Part shown: positions 25,822 to 34,508 of the stretch, piece after piece
Layout of the letters: each line of letters starts with the position of its first letter
Numbering within the stretch: the first letter of the stretch is position 1
DNA from: Zoogloea dura
GTDB taxonomy: Bacteria > Pseudomonadota > Gammaproteobacteria > Burkholderiales > Rhodocyclaceae
NCBI RefSeq assembly: GCF_012927165.1
Contig: NZ_JABBGA010000033.1
Coordinates: 1-43,492, forward strand
Direction: 5' to 3'
DNA length: 43,492 bases
Made by a program: the position numbers and the translations under genes
The notes under the pieces: generated by a model
Seen by the model: the letters and a program-made list of their open reading frames with translations, nothing else
Told to the model about the DNA's origin: nothing
The model's database searches: none

Positions 25822-26078
25822 GCGCGGTGTTTGCGAAAAGCCCGTTCCGACCCGCCGAGCAGCGGAACGGCAGGCGGGGTAGTCCGGCGCGGCTGTTTGA
25901 GCCCGAAGGGCGAGTTCCGCGCCGGCCGCCTGGCGTGAGCAGCGCAGGGGAGTCGTTCGCAACGCGAACGACCGGGGAGGCGGGTCGCCTTTCTTGCTTA
26001 CTTCTTTGGCGAAGCAAAGAAGTGAGTCGCCCGCCGGGGCGAAATCCCGGCCAATTCAACTCAAAACAACGGAAAGCC
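25822..26078 (-). repeat. Right copy of the ~260-bp hairpin-rich element
   Basis: Inverted partner of 25484-25744, separated from it by a 77-bp spacer. Its hairpins are at 26000-26023 (9-bp perfect stem, loop CTTCGC when read on the reverse strand) and 25952-25972 (9-bp perfect stem GTCGTTCGC/GCGAACGAC, 3-base loop). The long GC stem equivalent to 25637-25682 is also kept. Stem bases differ from the left copy but pairing is preserved. It ends 60 bp before the stop of the chemoreceptor gene. Confidence 0.85.
26000..26023. repeat. 9-bp perfect hairpin, right-copy counterpart of 25536-25565
   Basis: ACTTCTTTG pairs with CAAAGAAGT around GCGAAG, the complement of the left copy's loop CTTCGC. Two stem positions are changed on both sides relative to the left copy. 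Confidence 0.9.
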
Positions 26079-26138
26079 TCGCAGCAAAGGCACAGACACA
26101 GCGTTCTACACCCCCCTCTGAAGCCGCCTATTGCCGCC

Positions 26139-27761
26139 TCAGACCCTGAAACGGGACACAGTCTGCTGCAGCTGGCCCGCCAGCTCTTCCATGTCGCGGG
26201 CTGCGTTGGCGGTGGCCTCGACCGATTCGTTGTTTTCCCTCGCCATCGCGGCGATGTTCTCGATGCTGTTGGCCAGGGCCGCGCTCGCCGCACGCTGCTG
26301 CTCGGTGGCCTCGGCGATCTCGTCGAGCCCCTGCCCGACCTCCACCACAGATTCGTTGGCCGCCGCGATGGTGCCGGATACGACACCCACCGCGCTACGG
26401 CTGGAAGCCAGGTGATCCAGGCCACGGTGGATGGACTCGCGAACCGCCACCGACTGCTTGCTGAGGGTCGACGTCACCGCGTCGATCTCGCCGGCGGAGC
26501 GGGCCGACTTCTCGGCCAGCTTGCGCACCTCGTCGGCCACCACGGCGAAGCCGCGCCCCTGCTCACCCGCCCGCGCCGCCTCGATCGCGGCATTGAGGGC
26601 CAGCAGATTGGTCTGCTCGGCGATGTCACGCACTTCCTGGGTCATGGCGGTGATCGAGGTGGTGGATTGAACGAACTGCTCCACCGAATCCGCCATCTGC
26701 CGGACCGCATCTTCGGCATGGCTGACTTCGGCCACCAGGGACTCCAGCGTCTTGCTACCTTCATGAGCACGCCGCAGGCTCTCCTGCGAGCGCTGATGCA
26801 CGCGCTCCGCGCTGGTGGCCACGCTGGCGATGTTGGCTGCCATCTGCTCGACCGAAGCCGCCGCGTTGACCGACTGGGCGTTCTGGTTGTGGGAGCCCTC
26901 GGCCACCCGCCCGGCGCTGGCCGACAACTGGTGGGCCGATCCGGTGACCCGCGCTGCCGACTCGGAGACATGGCGCACCAGCTGGGCGATGGTGCCAAGC
27001 ATCTCGTTGAAGGTGCTGGCGGTACGCCCGATCTCGTCGCGGCCTGCCACAGCCAGGCGGCGGGTCAGGTCGCCCTCGCCCTTGGCGATCTCCTCCAGGC
27101 TGGCGTTCATGGCCTCCAGCGGCGACACCACGAAGCGGCGGATGAACATCACGACAAACAGGATCAGGGGCAAAGAAACAATCAGGGCGGCAAAGATGCT
27201 CTTCCACATGAACGAATCAACGGCTGCATTCACCTTGTCGAGAGAGACCTTCATGCTGACCAGCCCCAGCGGAGTGCCGGCCGCCACTTGGTGGCAGCCC
27301 ATGCAGTTCTTGCCGAGATAGTTCTCGGCGGCCAGTGCCGGCTTGACCACCCGCAGGTACTCACCGTGCTTCGGATCCCTTTCGACCCGGATGACTTCCT
27401 TGCCGCTGCCCAGAGCAGCCTTCTCGTCTTCATCCAGGGGCGGCTGAGGCCGGTTGCCCGGTCCGAACTGTTTGCTGACGCCTTCACCACGAATCACCAC
27501 CAGGTCCTGAATGATGGACAACTGCTTGATCTGGTCGAGGAACACTTCACGCTGCCCCACCGTGCCGGTGATCATCATGCCGGTGAGGCCAGCCATGGTC
27601 ATTTCGTGGACGCTATGGGCAAAATCCTGGGCCTGGGCAATGGCCGTATCACGATTGACCCGGGTCTCCCAGGCGATCATGCCTCCCCAGGCGATGACGA
27701 GCATCAACCATATGGCGCCGGTGAGACGAAGCCATATGGGCGTATCCGCAAGCTTGCGCAT
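26139..27761 (-). CDS. Methyl-accepting chemotaxis protein with periplasmic c-type haem motif
   Basis: A 540-residue transmembrane chemoreceptor. TM1 lies at ~residues 12-31 and TM2 at ~188-207. The periplasmic sensor between them ends in CMGCHQ, a CxxCH c-type haem-attachment motif at residues 153-157. A HAMP domain (~208-262) and a full MCP signalling domain follow, with the tip [20 protein letters not shown], then [20 protein letters not shown]. Haem-containing chemoreceptors of this layout (single CxxCH in a PAS-like periplasmic domain) are known from Geobacter and serve redox or gas sensing. Start ATG at 27761 is 38 bp beyond pth's terminal region. A sigma-28-like promoter lies upstream. 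The ligand is unproven. Confidence 0.94.
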   Translation of the reverse strand: MRKLADTPIWLRLTGAIWLMLVIAWGGMIAWETRVNRDTAIAQAQDFAHSVHEMTMAGLTGMMITGTVGQREVFLDQIKQLSIIQDLVVIRGEGVSKQFGPGNRPQPPLDEDEKAALGSGKEVIRVERDPKHGEYLRVVKPALAAENYLGKNCMGCHQVAAGTPLGLVSMKVSLDKVNAAVDSFMWKSIFAALIVSLPLILFVVMFIRRFVVSPLEAMNASLEEIAKGEGDLTRRLAVAGRDEIGRTASTFNEMLGTIAQLVRHVSESAARVTGSAHQLSASAGRVAEGSHNQNAQSVNAAASVEQMAANIASVATSAERVHQRSQESLRRAHEGSKTLESLVAEVSHAEDAVRQMADSVEQFVQSTTSITAMTQEVRDIAEQTNLLALNAAIEAARAGEQGRGFAVVADEVRKLAEKSARSAGEIDAVTSTLSKQSVAVRESIHRGLDHLASSRSAVGVVSGTIAAANESVVEVGQGLDEIAEATEQQRAASAALANSIENIAAMARENNESVEATANAARDMEELAGQLQQTVSRFRV

Positions 27762-27821
27762 TATCCAATCCTTTAGGCGGCCGTCCGCCCCGCGATCCGG
27801 CCTGTTTGTCGTTGTACATCG

Positions 27822-27848
27822 TCAACGGCAACAGGCAGGAGGGCTTTA
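27822..27848 (-). promoter_or_regulatory. Sigma-28 (FliA)-type promoter for the haem chemoreceptor
   Basis: On the reverse strand TAAAGCCC (27841-27848) and GCCGTTGA (27822-27829) are separated by exactly 11 bp. The FliA consensus is TAAAGTTT-N11-GCCGATAA: the first five bases of the -35 and six of eight -10 bases match. It lies between the pth stop (27866) and the receptor start (27761). Confidence 0.7.
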
Positions 27849-27865
27849 AGTTTCCCGGGAGGAAA

Positions 27866-28465
27866 TCAGGCGCCGGACTTGGGCGCAGCAGGACGGGCGT
27901 TGAGGCGCTGGGTGGCTGCGTTCCAGTCGGCCTTGGCGATCAGGGGCCAACCCAGCAGGGCGCGGTCGATGGATTCGTCGATGAGGGCCGCTTCTTCGCG
28001 CCGCGGTGGCTTGAGCACGAAATTGACCACCTCGTTGCGATCGCCCGGATGGCCGATGCCGATGCGCAGGCGCCAGTAGTCCTGGGTACCGAGGTGTGCG
28101 GTGATGTCCTTGAGGCCGTTATGGCCGCCCATGCCGCCACCGAACTTGAGACGGAGCTGGCCGGGGGGGATGTCGAGCTCGTCGTGAACAACGAGGATCT
28201 CGGCCGGAGTGATGCGATAGAAACGCGCCAGTGCCGCCACAGACTGGCCGGAACGGTTCATGAAGGTCTGCGGCATCAGCAGCCAGACACCTTCGTTGCG
28301 GGCATTGGCCGCGAGACCGTGGAAGCGGGCTTCCTTGCTGAAGGAGGTGCCCAGGTCACGGGCGAGGCGCTCACAAAACCAAAACCCGGCGTTGTGCCGG
28401 GTTTCGGAGTATTCGTCGCCCGGGTTGCCGAGGCCGACGATGAGCTTGGGTGCAGGCTGGCTCAT
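27866..28465 (-). CDS. pth: Peptidyl-tRNA hydrolase
   Basis: Pth frees tRNAs from peptidyl-tRNA that drops off ribosomes and is an essential cytoplasmic enzyme. The 199-residue protein has [20 protein letters not shown], containing the catalytic His, then [34 protein letters not shown] followed by GGHNGLKDI, and RLRIGIGHP. Start is ATG at 28465, 30 bp after rplY in the same direction. The rplY-pth pair is standard in proteobacteria. Confidence 0.98.
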   Translation of the reverse strand: MSQPAPKLIVGLGNPGDEYSETRHNAGFWFCERLARDLGTSFSKEARFHGLAANARNEGVWLLMPQTFMNRSGQSVAALARFYRITPAEILVVHDELDIPPGQLRLKFGGGMGGHNGLKDITAHLGTQDYWRLRIGIGHPGDRNEVVNFVLKPPRREEAALIDESIDRALLGWPLIAKADWNAATQRLNARPAAPKSGA

Positions 28466-28495
28466 GCGTCAGCGCTCCAACAAACCGGAGGGCGA

Positions 28496-29089
28496 TCAGG
28501 CCGCCGGGGTTTCTTCGGCGTCGTCGCTACCGCGAACAGCCAGGATGGTGGCCACAACCGGGTCTTCACCGTGGGTCAGGGCCTTGACACCCTTCGGCAG
28601 GGTCAGCGCGGACACGTGGATGGAGGAGCCGCTCTTCAGGTCCTTCAGGTCCACTTCGATGAACTCGGGCAGGTCGCCGGGCAGGCATTCCAGGTCGAGT
28701 TCGGTCAGCGGGTGGGAAACCATGCCGCCTTCGAGCTTGACGCCCGGGGCGATGTCGGCGTTCACGAAGTGCAGGGGCACCTTCACGTGGATCTTGTGAG
28801 TGGCATCCACGCGCTGGAAGTCCAGGTGCAGCACTTGCTGCTTGTACGGGTGCCACTGGGTGTCCTTGAGGATCACGGACTGGGCGGTGCCGTCGAGGAT
28901 CATGCTCAGCACGGACGAGTGGAAGGCTTCGTTGCGCAGGGCGTGGAAGATCTCGTTGTGGTCAACTTCGATCTGCACGGGGGCGCTGGTGCCGTACACG
29001 ATGGCGGGAACGTTGCCGGCACGACGCAGGCGGCGGCTCGCACTCGATCCCTGCTTTTCGCGCGTCTTGGCGTTGAATTGAATGGTCAT
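28496..29089 (-). CDS. rplY: 50S ribosomal protein L25, Ctc form
   Basis: L25 binds 5S rRNA; this long form carries the CTC C-terminal domain. The 197-residue protein has the L25 N-terminus (KTREKQGSSASRRLRRAGNV, PAIVYG), the RNA-binding middle and the beta domain with LDFQRVDATHKIHVKVPLHF and LPEFIEVDL. Start is ATG at 29089 with TGGAGCTGTAGAA upstream; a longer frame reaching into prs is a shadow. Two terminator-like hairpins stand between it and prs. Confidence 0.97.
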   Translation of the reverse strand: MTIQFNAKTREKQGSSASRRLRRAGNVPAIVYGTSAPVQIEVDHNEIFHALRNEAFHSSVLSMILDGTAQSVILKDTQWHPYKQQVLHLDFQRVDATHKIHVKVPLHFVNADIAPGVKLEGGMVSHPLTELDLECLPGDLPEFIEVDLKDLKSGSSIHVSALTLPKGVKALTHGEDPVVATILAVRGSDDAEETPAA

Positions 29090-29104
29090 TTCTACAGCTC
29101 CAGT

Positions 29105-29132
29105 AAAAAGCCCCTCCGCGACCAGAAGGGCT
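29105..29132 (-). terminator. Second terminator-like hairpin in the prs-rplY gap
   Basis: On the reverse strand AGCCCTTC (29125-29132) and GAGGGGCT (29109-29116) pair with one mismatch and are followed by TTTTT. It ends only 15 bp before the rplY start, so it could act as an attenuator in the rplY leader. Confidence 0.6.
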
Positions 29133-29133
29133 G

Positions 29134-29165
29134 AAAAAAGCCGGAAACCCAGGAGGCTTCCGGCT
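29134..29165 (-). terminator. Intrinsic terminator after prs
   Basis: On the reverse strand AGCCGGAA (29158-29165) pairs with TTCCGGCT (29139-29146), and the T-run TTTTTT follows immediately. The stem begins 15 bp past the prs stop. Confidence 0.85.
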
Positions 29166-29180
29166 CGAAAATCGTAAGGC

Positions 29181-30131
29181 TTACTCGCAGAACAGCGAGC
29201 TGACCGACTCTTCGTTGCTGATCCGCAGGATCGTGTCGGCCAGCAGCTCGGCGATGGAAACGGAACGGATCCGCTTGCAGGCCTTGGCTTCGTCGGACAG
29301 CGGGATGGTGTCGGTGACAACCAGCTCGTCCAGGTCGGACTCATTGACACGGCTGATCGCCGGACCGGACAGCACCGCATGGGTACAGTAGGCCATCACA
29401 CGCTTGGCCCCGTTCTCCTTGAGCGCCTGGGCGGCCTTGCACAGGGTGCCCGCGGTATCGACGATGTCGTCCATGATCACGCAGGTACGGCCCTGCACTT
29501 CACCGATGATGTTCATCACCTCGGAGACGTTGGCCTTGGGGCGACGCTTGTCGATGATGGCCAGATCGCATTCGAGGCGCTTGGCAAAGGCACGGGCCCG
29601 GACCACGCCGCCCACGTCGGGGGAGACGACCATCAGGTCTTCGTACTTCTGCTTTTCCAGATCGGCCAGCAACACCGGGGCGGCGTAGATGTTATCCACC
29701 GGGATGTCGAAGAAACCCTGGATCTGGTCAGCGTGCAGATCAACGGTGAGGACACGCTGGACACCGGCGGCCTGCAGCATGTTGGCCACCACCTTGGCGG
29801 TGATGGGCACGCGTGCCGAACGGGGACGGCGGTCCTGACGGGCGTAACCGAAGTAGGGAATCGCTGCGGTGATGCGGCCAGCGGAAGCCCGCTTCAGCGC
29901 ATCCACCATGATCAGCAATTCCATGATGTTATCGTTGGTGGGAACGCAGGTAGGCTGCAGGACGAAGACGTCCTTGCCACGTACGTTCTCGAGAAGTTCG
30001 ACATTGACTTCGCCGTCCGAGAACCGCCCGACAGTGGCGGAACCCAGGGATTTCCCAAGGCGGCGAACAACATCCGCGGCCAGTTTGGGATTGGCGTTGC
30101 CGGTGAAAACCATCAGGCTGCCCGAAGCCAT
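29181..30131 (-). CDS. prs: Ribose-phosphate pyrophosphokinase
   Basis: PrsA makes PRPP from ribose 5-phosphate and ATP, feeding purine, pyrimidine, histidine and tryptophan synthesis. The 316-residue enzyme has [63 protein letters not shown] and the PRPP-binding loop [17 protein letters not shown]. Start is taken as ATG at 30131 (protein [11 protein letters not shown]) behind GAGAGGTGAT; a GTG two codons upstream is in frame. tRNA-Gln lies upstream and ispE beyond it, the usual order. Confidence 0.98.
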   Translation of the reverse strand: MASGSLMVFTGNANPKLAADVVRRLGKSLGSATVGRFSDGEVNVELLENVRGKDVFVLQPTCVPTNDNIMELLIMVDALKRASAGRITAAIPYFGYARQDRRPRSARVPITAKVVANMLQAAGVQRVLTVDLHADQIQGFFDIPVDNIYAAPVLLADLEKQKYEDLMVVSPDVGGVVRARAFAKRLECDLAIIDKRRPKANVSEVMNIIGEVQGRTCVIMDDIVDTAGTLCKAAQALKENGAKRVMAYCTHAVLSGPAISRVNESDLDELVVTDTIPLSDEAKACKRIRSVSIAELLADTILRISNEESVSSLFCE

Positions 30132-30204
30132 GATCACCTCTCGTTACTGCGATGAAGTACAGCTTAAAACAAAACGGGCAGGTTTTAGGCCTGCCCGCTG
30201 AATT

Positions 30205-30281
30205 TGGCTGGGGAAGAAGGATTCGAACCTTCGAATGCCGGAATCAAAATCCGGTGCCTTGACCAACTTGGCGACTCCCCA
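30205..30281 (-). tRNA. tRNA-Gln (anticodon TTG)
   Basis: Reverse-strand cloverleaf of 77 nt with encoded CCA. The first base is T paired with A72, as typical for glutamine tRNA. The anticodon stem CCGGA/TCCGG closes a TTTTGAT loop, giving TTG. The T arm is GAAGGTTCGAATCCTTC. It sits between ispE and prs, the standard betaproteobacterial position. Confidence 0.97.
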
Positions 30282-30298
30282 AGAAATCGTTTCGCAAC

Positions 30299-31159
30299 TT
30301 ACACAACCCATTCCTGCAGGGGGTGTCTGTCGAGCCCTTCGGCTACCCAGACTTTCATGCCCTGCGGGGCGGCTGCTGCAACCTGCTCTGCCTGCTCCTT
30401 CGAATCGAAGGGTGCAAACACGCAAGCCCCTGAACCACTCATTCTTGCTGCCCCGTATTGCGACAACCAGACCAGCGACTCAGCCACTTTTGGAAACCGT
30501 CTGCAGACTACCGCCTGCATGTCGTTCCGCGTTGTGTGCATCGCGAAGGCCCGCATTATTAGGATTTCACTATCGCGTGTCAACTCCTGATCGGAAAAAA
30601 TTTCAGCGGTCGGCACAAAGGCATCCGGCGCCACCATCACATACCAGGCCGGCGGCACGCTCAGAGGCTGCAGGGCTTCCCCCACCCCCTCGGCAAAAGC
30701 GGTCTCACCGAAGATGAAAAAGGGTACGTCCGCCCCCAGCCCGAGCCCGATCTCCTGCAGCTGGGAACGGGACAGGCCGCAAGCCCACATGCGGTTTAGC
30801 CCGATCAGCACAGTGGCCGCATCGGAGCTCCCGCCTCCCAGCCCGCCGCCCATGGGGATGCGCTTCAGGACACCGATGTCAGCCCCCCAGGTGGCGCCGC
30901 TGGCCGCCTGCAGGGCCCGCGCGGCACGTACCACCAGGTCCGACTCGGGCGGCACCCCGGGTACGTCGCCGATGCGCCGGATGACGCCGTCGGAGCGGCG
31001 CTCAAGGGTGATCTCATCCCCCCAGTCGATCAGGCGGAACGCAGTTTGCAGTAGATGGTAGCCATCCGGGCGGCGCCCCACGATGTGGAGGAAGAGGTTG
31101 ATCTTGGCAGGCGCAGGCAGGCAGGCCCGCTCCGGCAGGAAGGTATCGGTGGGATGCAT
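30299..31159 (-). CDS. ispE: 4-diphosphocytidyl-2-C-methyl-D-erythritol kinase
   Basis: IspE phosphorylates CDP-methylerythritol in the MEP isoprenoid pathway. The 286-residue GHMP kinase shows the opening LPAPAKINLFLHIVGRRPDG followed by YHLLQT, the glycine-rich ATP loop IPMGGGLGGGSSDAATVL and the C-terminal GHMP motif ARMSGSGACVFAPF. Start ATG at 31159 is four bases after the lolB stop, so the two are co-translated. It is followed directly by tRNA-Gln. Confidence 0.98.
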   Translation of the reverse strand: MHPTDTFLPERACLPAPAKINLFLHIVGRRPDGYHLLQTAFRLIDWGDEITLERRSDGVIRRIGDVPGVPPESDLVVRAARALQAASGATWGADIGVLKRIPMGGGLGGGSSDAATVLIGLNRMWACGLSRSQLQEIGLGLGADVPFFIFGETAFAEGVGEALQPLSVPPAWYVMVAPDAFVPTAEIFSDQELTRDSEILIMRAFAMHTTRNDMQAVVCRRFPKVAESLVWLSQYGAARMSGSGACVFAPFDSKEQAEQVAAAAPQGMKVWVAEGLDRHPLQEWVV

Positions 31160-31163
31160 GGGA

Positions 31164-31724
31164 TCAGGGGTTCCAGGCGTCGACGATCAGGCGCAGACGA
31201 GTATCGCCGCGATGCACGTCGATCTTGCGGGGCAGGTCCTCGGCGGCCTCCCCCACGTACTCGATATATTCAATGGTCCAGCCGCCATCCACCACGCGGC
31301 GGGGACGTCCGACGGCGTCCACCTCGCGCAGCTCGGCACCGGACCGGACCCGCGCAGTGGCCCACAGGGGCAGTTCGGCAAGGGGGGCAGCCACGCCAAG
31401 TGCACTCTCGGCCAGCTCGGCGGCGGTCGGCGCCTCCAGGCGGCGGCCGTCGGCCAGGGTCATGCGGGCCCGGCCCGGCTGCGCGTCGATCCGCGCCAAT
31501 CCCTGGCCGAGAGGGCCCGTCAGCAGCCATTCATCGCCTGTTGGGCCGTGCTGCCAGCTCAGGCCAGCCACCGCCTGGCGCTCACCGTCACGGACCTGCA
31601 GGCGCCCCTCCAGCTGGAAGGAGCTCAGTTCGGCCGCGGCACGCAAGGGGACGGACAACCCGCCGGCGGGCTGCACAGCGCAGCCTGTCAGAGCGACGGC
31701 CAACACCAGCAGAGAGGCCTTCAA
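31164..31724 (-). CDS. lolB: Outer-membrane lipoprotein insertion receptor LolB
   Basis: LolB takes lipoproteins from the periplasmic carrier LolA and inserts them into the outer membrane. The 186-residue protein has a lipoprotein signal with lipobox LTGC (Cys near residue 15), then FQLEGRLQVRDGERQAVAGL and the LolB strand pattern SWQHGPTGDEWLLTGPLGQG. The C-terminal IDVHRGDTRLRLIVDAW also fits. Start is TTG at 31724, overlapping the stop of the TPR gene in TTGA. Gene order TPR-lolB-ispE is a common betaproteobacterial arrangement, supporting the call. Confidence 0.93.
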   Translation of the reverse strand: MKASLLVLAVALTGCAVQPAGGLSVPLRAAAELSSFQLEGRLQVRDGERQAVAGLSWQHGPTGDEWLLTGPLGQGLARIDAQPGRARMTLADGRRLEAPTAAELAESALGVAAPLAELPLWATARVRSGAELREVDAVGRPRRVVDGGWTIEYIEYVGEAAEDLPRKIDVHRGDTRLRLIVDAWNP

Positions 31725-33457
31725 GGCTTGAACTTCTTGATCACGTCACCCAGGACGGCATTGTCCGGATGTTCCCGGGCGGCATCCTTCCAGGTGCGGG
31801 CCGCCTCGTCGCGCCGTCCGAGCATCCACAACACCTCACCCAGATGGGCCGCGATCTCCGGGTCGGGGCGCGTCTCATAGGCCGCCCGCAGGCGCTCCAG
31901 GGCACCGTCGAGATCACCCTTGCGGTAGAGCACCCAGCCCAGGCTGTCGACGATGAAGGGGTCGTTCGGGGCGAACTCGAGCGCCTTGCGGATCAGCGCC
32001 TCTGCCTCATCGAGGCGCTGGTTGCGCTCAACCAGGGAATAACCCAGCGCGTTGTAGGCGTGGGCATGATCTGGCTTCAGCGCGATCAGCTTGCGCAGGC
32101 GCCCCTCCATGACCTCCGGGCGCCCCAGGCGCTCGGCCATCAGGGCGGACTCATACAGGTAATCGGGACTGTCCGGGTTCGCAAGCAGGGCCGCATCCAG
32201 CACGTCGAACGCTTCTTCATTGCGGCCGGCATCACGCAGCAGCTGCGCCTCGGCCAGCACGTACTGGCTCCGCTCGGAGGACGCGGCATCGCGGGCCCGC
32301 TCCTGCAGCAGCTGACGCGCCTCGGCAAGCCGCCCCCGCGAGGCAAGGATCTGCGCAACCTTGCTCTGCGCCACCGGATAGCGGGCCCCCGGGGCAACCT
32401 CCTTGTACCAGCCGATGGCGTCATCCGGTCGACGGGCATCCTCGGCGATCTGGCCAAGATACATGCGCAGCGTGTCAGCCTCCGGGAAGCCCAGCGCCAG
32501 CAGGCGCCGGAAGTGGGCTTCCGCGACCACCCCGTCACCGGCCTGGAGCGCCAGCAAGCCGGCGGCATGCAGCAGATCCTTGTCGTCCGGGGCGTCCTTG
32601 AGGAGCGCCTCGAAATGCTGCCTCGCCGGGCCGAATTGCCGGGCCCCCACCAGCAGGCGCGCCAGCACGGAGCGCACATCCCTGGCGCCGGGATGGGCGG
32701 CCAGATAATCCTGCAAGGTCTGGATGCCGGTGCCCGACGCGGCCTCCTGCTGAAACCGGGCCTTCAGGATGACGGCCTGCTCCCAGTCGGGACGCAGGCG
32801 CAGGGCCTCGTCAAGGGCCACGGCAGCGGCGGCGGAATCCCCCGCGACGAAAGCCGCATTGGCCCGCGCAAAGTGCGCCTCGGGGTGCTGCAGGTAGGGT
32901 TCGGTCACCTGTGTGACAAGACGCCGGATCAAGTCCTTGTCCGGAATCCTGGCCAGCCCCTGATTGAGACTCAGCAAGGTGGAGCCGATATTGTCGCCCT
33001 GGCGGGCAAGGGTGGCGGCCAGCCGGGTTTCGAGCTCGTCGAAACGGGCCTGATTGACCAGGTTTCCGGAAACCAGTTGCTGCGCCGGGATGGATTCCGG
33101 CTCGAGATCCAACCACAGCCGCGCCGCCTCGCCGGCCAGCTCAGCCTGGCGGGCGAGGAGCGCGATCTCGGCGGCCCGCCGGGCAATCCGCGCGTCCCGG
33201 GTCCGCTGGGCGAGATCAAGATAGGAGCGTGCGGCCAGGGTCGGCTCGGAGCGGACTAAAGCGATTTCCGCCAGCAGCACCTGATAGATGATCTGCGGTG
33301 TCAGCTCATTGTCGGGATAGACTGCAGCCGGTCCGGCGGATGATGCATCCTCTTCAACGGGTGGCTGCTGGGCCCGGGCAGTGCCGGTCAGCAAGCCGAC
33401 GGACAGCAGTACGGCCAGAAGACGGGGGGGGAAAGCGGCTCGGATGGTGGGCTTCAT
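31721..33457 (-). CDS. Exported TPR-repeat protein upstream of lolB
   Basis: A 578-residue protein with a signal peptide (MKPTIRAAFPPRLLAVLLSV and on, cleaved near ARA) and more than ten tetratricopeptide repeats over most of its length. The C-terminal ones are clearest (YNALGYSLVERNQRLDEAEA, VDSLGWVLYRKGDLDGALER). TPR proteins scaffold complexes. This periplasmic one is conserved next to lolB in betaproteobacteria, but I know of no firm role. Start ATG at 33457 is chosen for the signal peptide; the frame upstream to 33880 is the shadow of mutM. Its stop overlaps lolB's TTG. A 154-bp divergent interval separates it from mutM. Confidence 0.9.
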   Translation of the reverse strand: MKPTIRAAFPPRLLAVLLSVGLLTGTARAQQPPVEEDASSAGPAAVYPDNELTPQIIYQVLLAEIALVRSEPTLAARSYLDLAQRTRDARIARRAAEIALLARQAELAGEAARLWLDLEPESIPAQQLVSGNLVNQARFDELETRLAATLARQGDNIGSTLLSLNQGLARIPDKDLIRRLVTQVTEPYLQHPEAHFARANAAFVAGDSAAAAVALDEALRLRPDWEQAVILKARFQQEAASGTGIQTLQDYLAAHPGARDVRSVLARLLVGARQFGPARQHFEALLKDAPDDKDLLHAAGLLALQAGDGVVAEAHFRRLLALGFPEADTLRMYLGQIAEDARRPDDAIGWYKEVAPGARYPVAQSKVAQILASRGRLAEARQLLQERARDAASSERSQYVLAEAQLLRDAGRNEEAFDVLDAALLANPDSPDYLYESALMAERLGRPEVMEGRLRKLIALKPDHAHAYNALGYSLVERNQRLDEAEALIRKALEFAPNDPFIVDSLGWVLYRKGDLDGALERLRAAYETRPDPEIAAHLGEVLWMLGRRDEAARTWKDAAREHPDNAVLGDVIKKFKP

Positions 33458-33611
33458 GAAATTCTCAACAAAAACGCACGAGGTCCCGTCGCCCCGCACT
33501 CCCAAAGGCATGCGACGCCCGGTCCCGCTGTTGGATCGCGCCGCTACAATAGGGTTCGCCGATGTTAGGCGCTTTCCCACAGCCCAGCAAGCCAGCCCCC
33601 AGGCCCCCGAG

Positions 33612-34421
33612 ATGCCCGAATTACCTGAAGTTGAAACAACCCGCCGGGGTATCGCCCCCGAGCTCGAGGGGCAGCGCTGCGATGGCGCCAGCATCCGCCA
33701 GCCACGCCTGCGCCACCCCATTCCAACCGATCTCGACCTGCTGCTGAAGGGCCAGCCCCTGCTCGGCGTGGAGCGCCGTGCCAAGTACCTGCTGCTGCGC
33801 TTCCCCACCGGCCGCCTGCTGGTCCACCTGGGCATGTCGGGCAGTCTGCGCATCGTTCCCGGAGACGAAGCCCCCGGCAAGCACGATCACGTGGACCTCG
33901 CCTTCGGCACGCGCGTCCTGCGCCTGCGCGACCCCCGGCGCTTCGGCCTGGTCCTGTGGCAGGCCGGGGACGGGGAGCATCCCCTCCTCGCCCATCTCGG
34001 CATCGAGCCCCTCGACGACGCCTTCGACGGGGCCTGGCTGCACCAGGCCAGCCGGGGGCGTGCGACGCCGGTGAAGCTGTTCCTGATGGATGCCACCCGG
34101 GTGGTGGGCATCGGCAACATCTATGCGTCGGAGAGCCTGTTCCGGGCCGGCATCGATCCGGTCACGCCGGTGGGCGAACTGGGTCTCCGCCGCTGCGCCA
34201 GGCTGGTCGAGTGCATCCGCGAGACCCTGCGCGACGCACTCGCAGCGGGCGGCAGCTCCCTGCGGGATTTCGTCGGCAGCAACGGCTCACCGGGTTATTT
34301 CCAGCAACAGTACTTCGTGTATGGCCGGGACGGCGAGGACTGCCGCCGCTGCACGACCCCGATCCGGAAGCGCATCATGGGGCAGCGTGCCACCTTCTAT
34401 TGCCCGCGCTGCCAACGCTGA
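33612..34421 (+). CDS. mutM: Formamidopyrimidine-DNA glycosylase
   Basis: MutM (Fpg) excises 8-oxoguanine and formamidopyrimidines from DNA and nicks the strand. The 269-residue enzyme begins MPELPEVETTRRGI, with catalytic Pro2 and Glu3. It carries the DNA-binding loop with GIGNIYASE and ends in a zinc finger CRRC-(16)-CPRC (CPRCQR is the last segment), as in the family. The ATG at 33612 is fixed by the catalytic N-terminus; an upstream in-frame extension is a shadow. Divergent from the TPR gene. Confidence 0.98.
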   Translation: MPELPEVETTRRGIAPELEGQRCDGASIRQPRLRHPIPTDLDLLLKGQPLLGVERRAKYLLLRFPTGRLLVHLGMSGSLRIVPGDEAPGKHDHVDLAFGTRVLRLRDPRRFGLVLWQAGDGEHPLLAHLGIEPLDDAFDGAWLHQASRGRATPVKLFLMDATRVVGIGNIYASESLFRAGIDPVTPVGELGLRRCARLVECIRETLRDALAAGGSSLRDFVGSNGSPGYFQQQYFVYGRDGEDCRRCTTPIRKRIMGQRATFYCPRCQR

Positions 34422-34508
34422 GAGTGTTTCGGTCAGACGCAATCCCGTTTATGCTAACAATATCGACAAGCCGCCGGCGAAGCGGCGCCATGTCCAGGAA
34501 ACACGCCC

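Noticed and set aside
25178-26425. A 415-codon leftward open frame with heptads such as PDLRSRx, and a second one with GFEISxx heptads.
   Set aside because: The heptads arise because 21-bp repeats keep every frame open. The frame also overlaps the end of the MCP gene and the structured repeat.
25503-27776. A 757-codon rightward open frame spanning the inverted repeats and the haem chemoreceptor.
   Set aside because: It is the antisense of a clear MCP gene in high-GC DNA, joined to repeat sequence. It shows no family features and no ribosome binding site.
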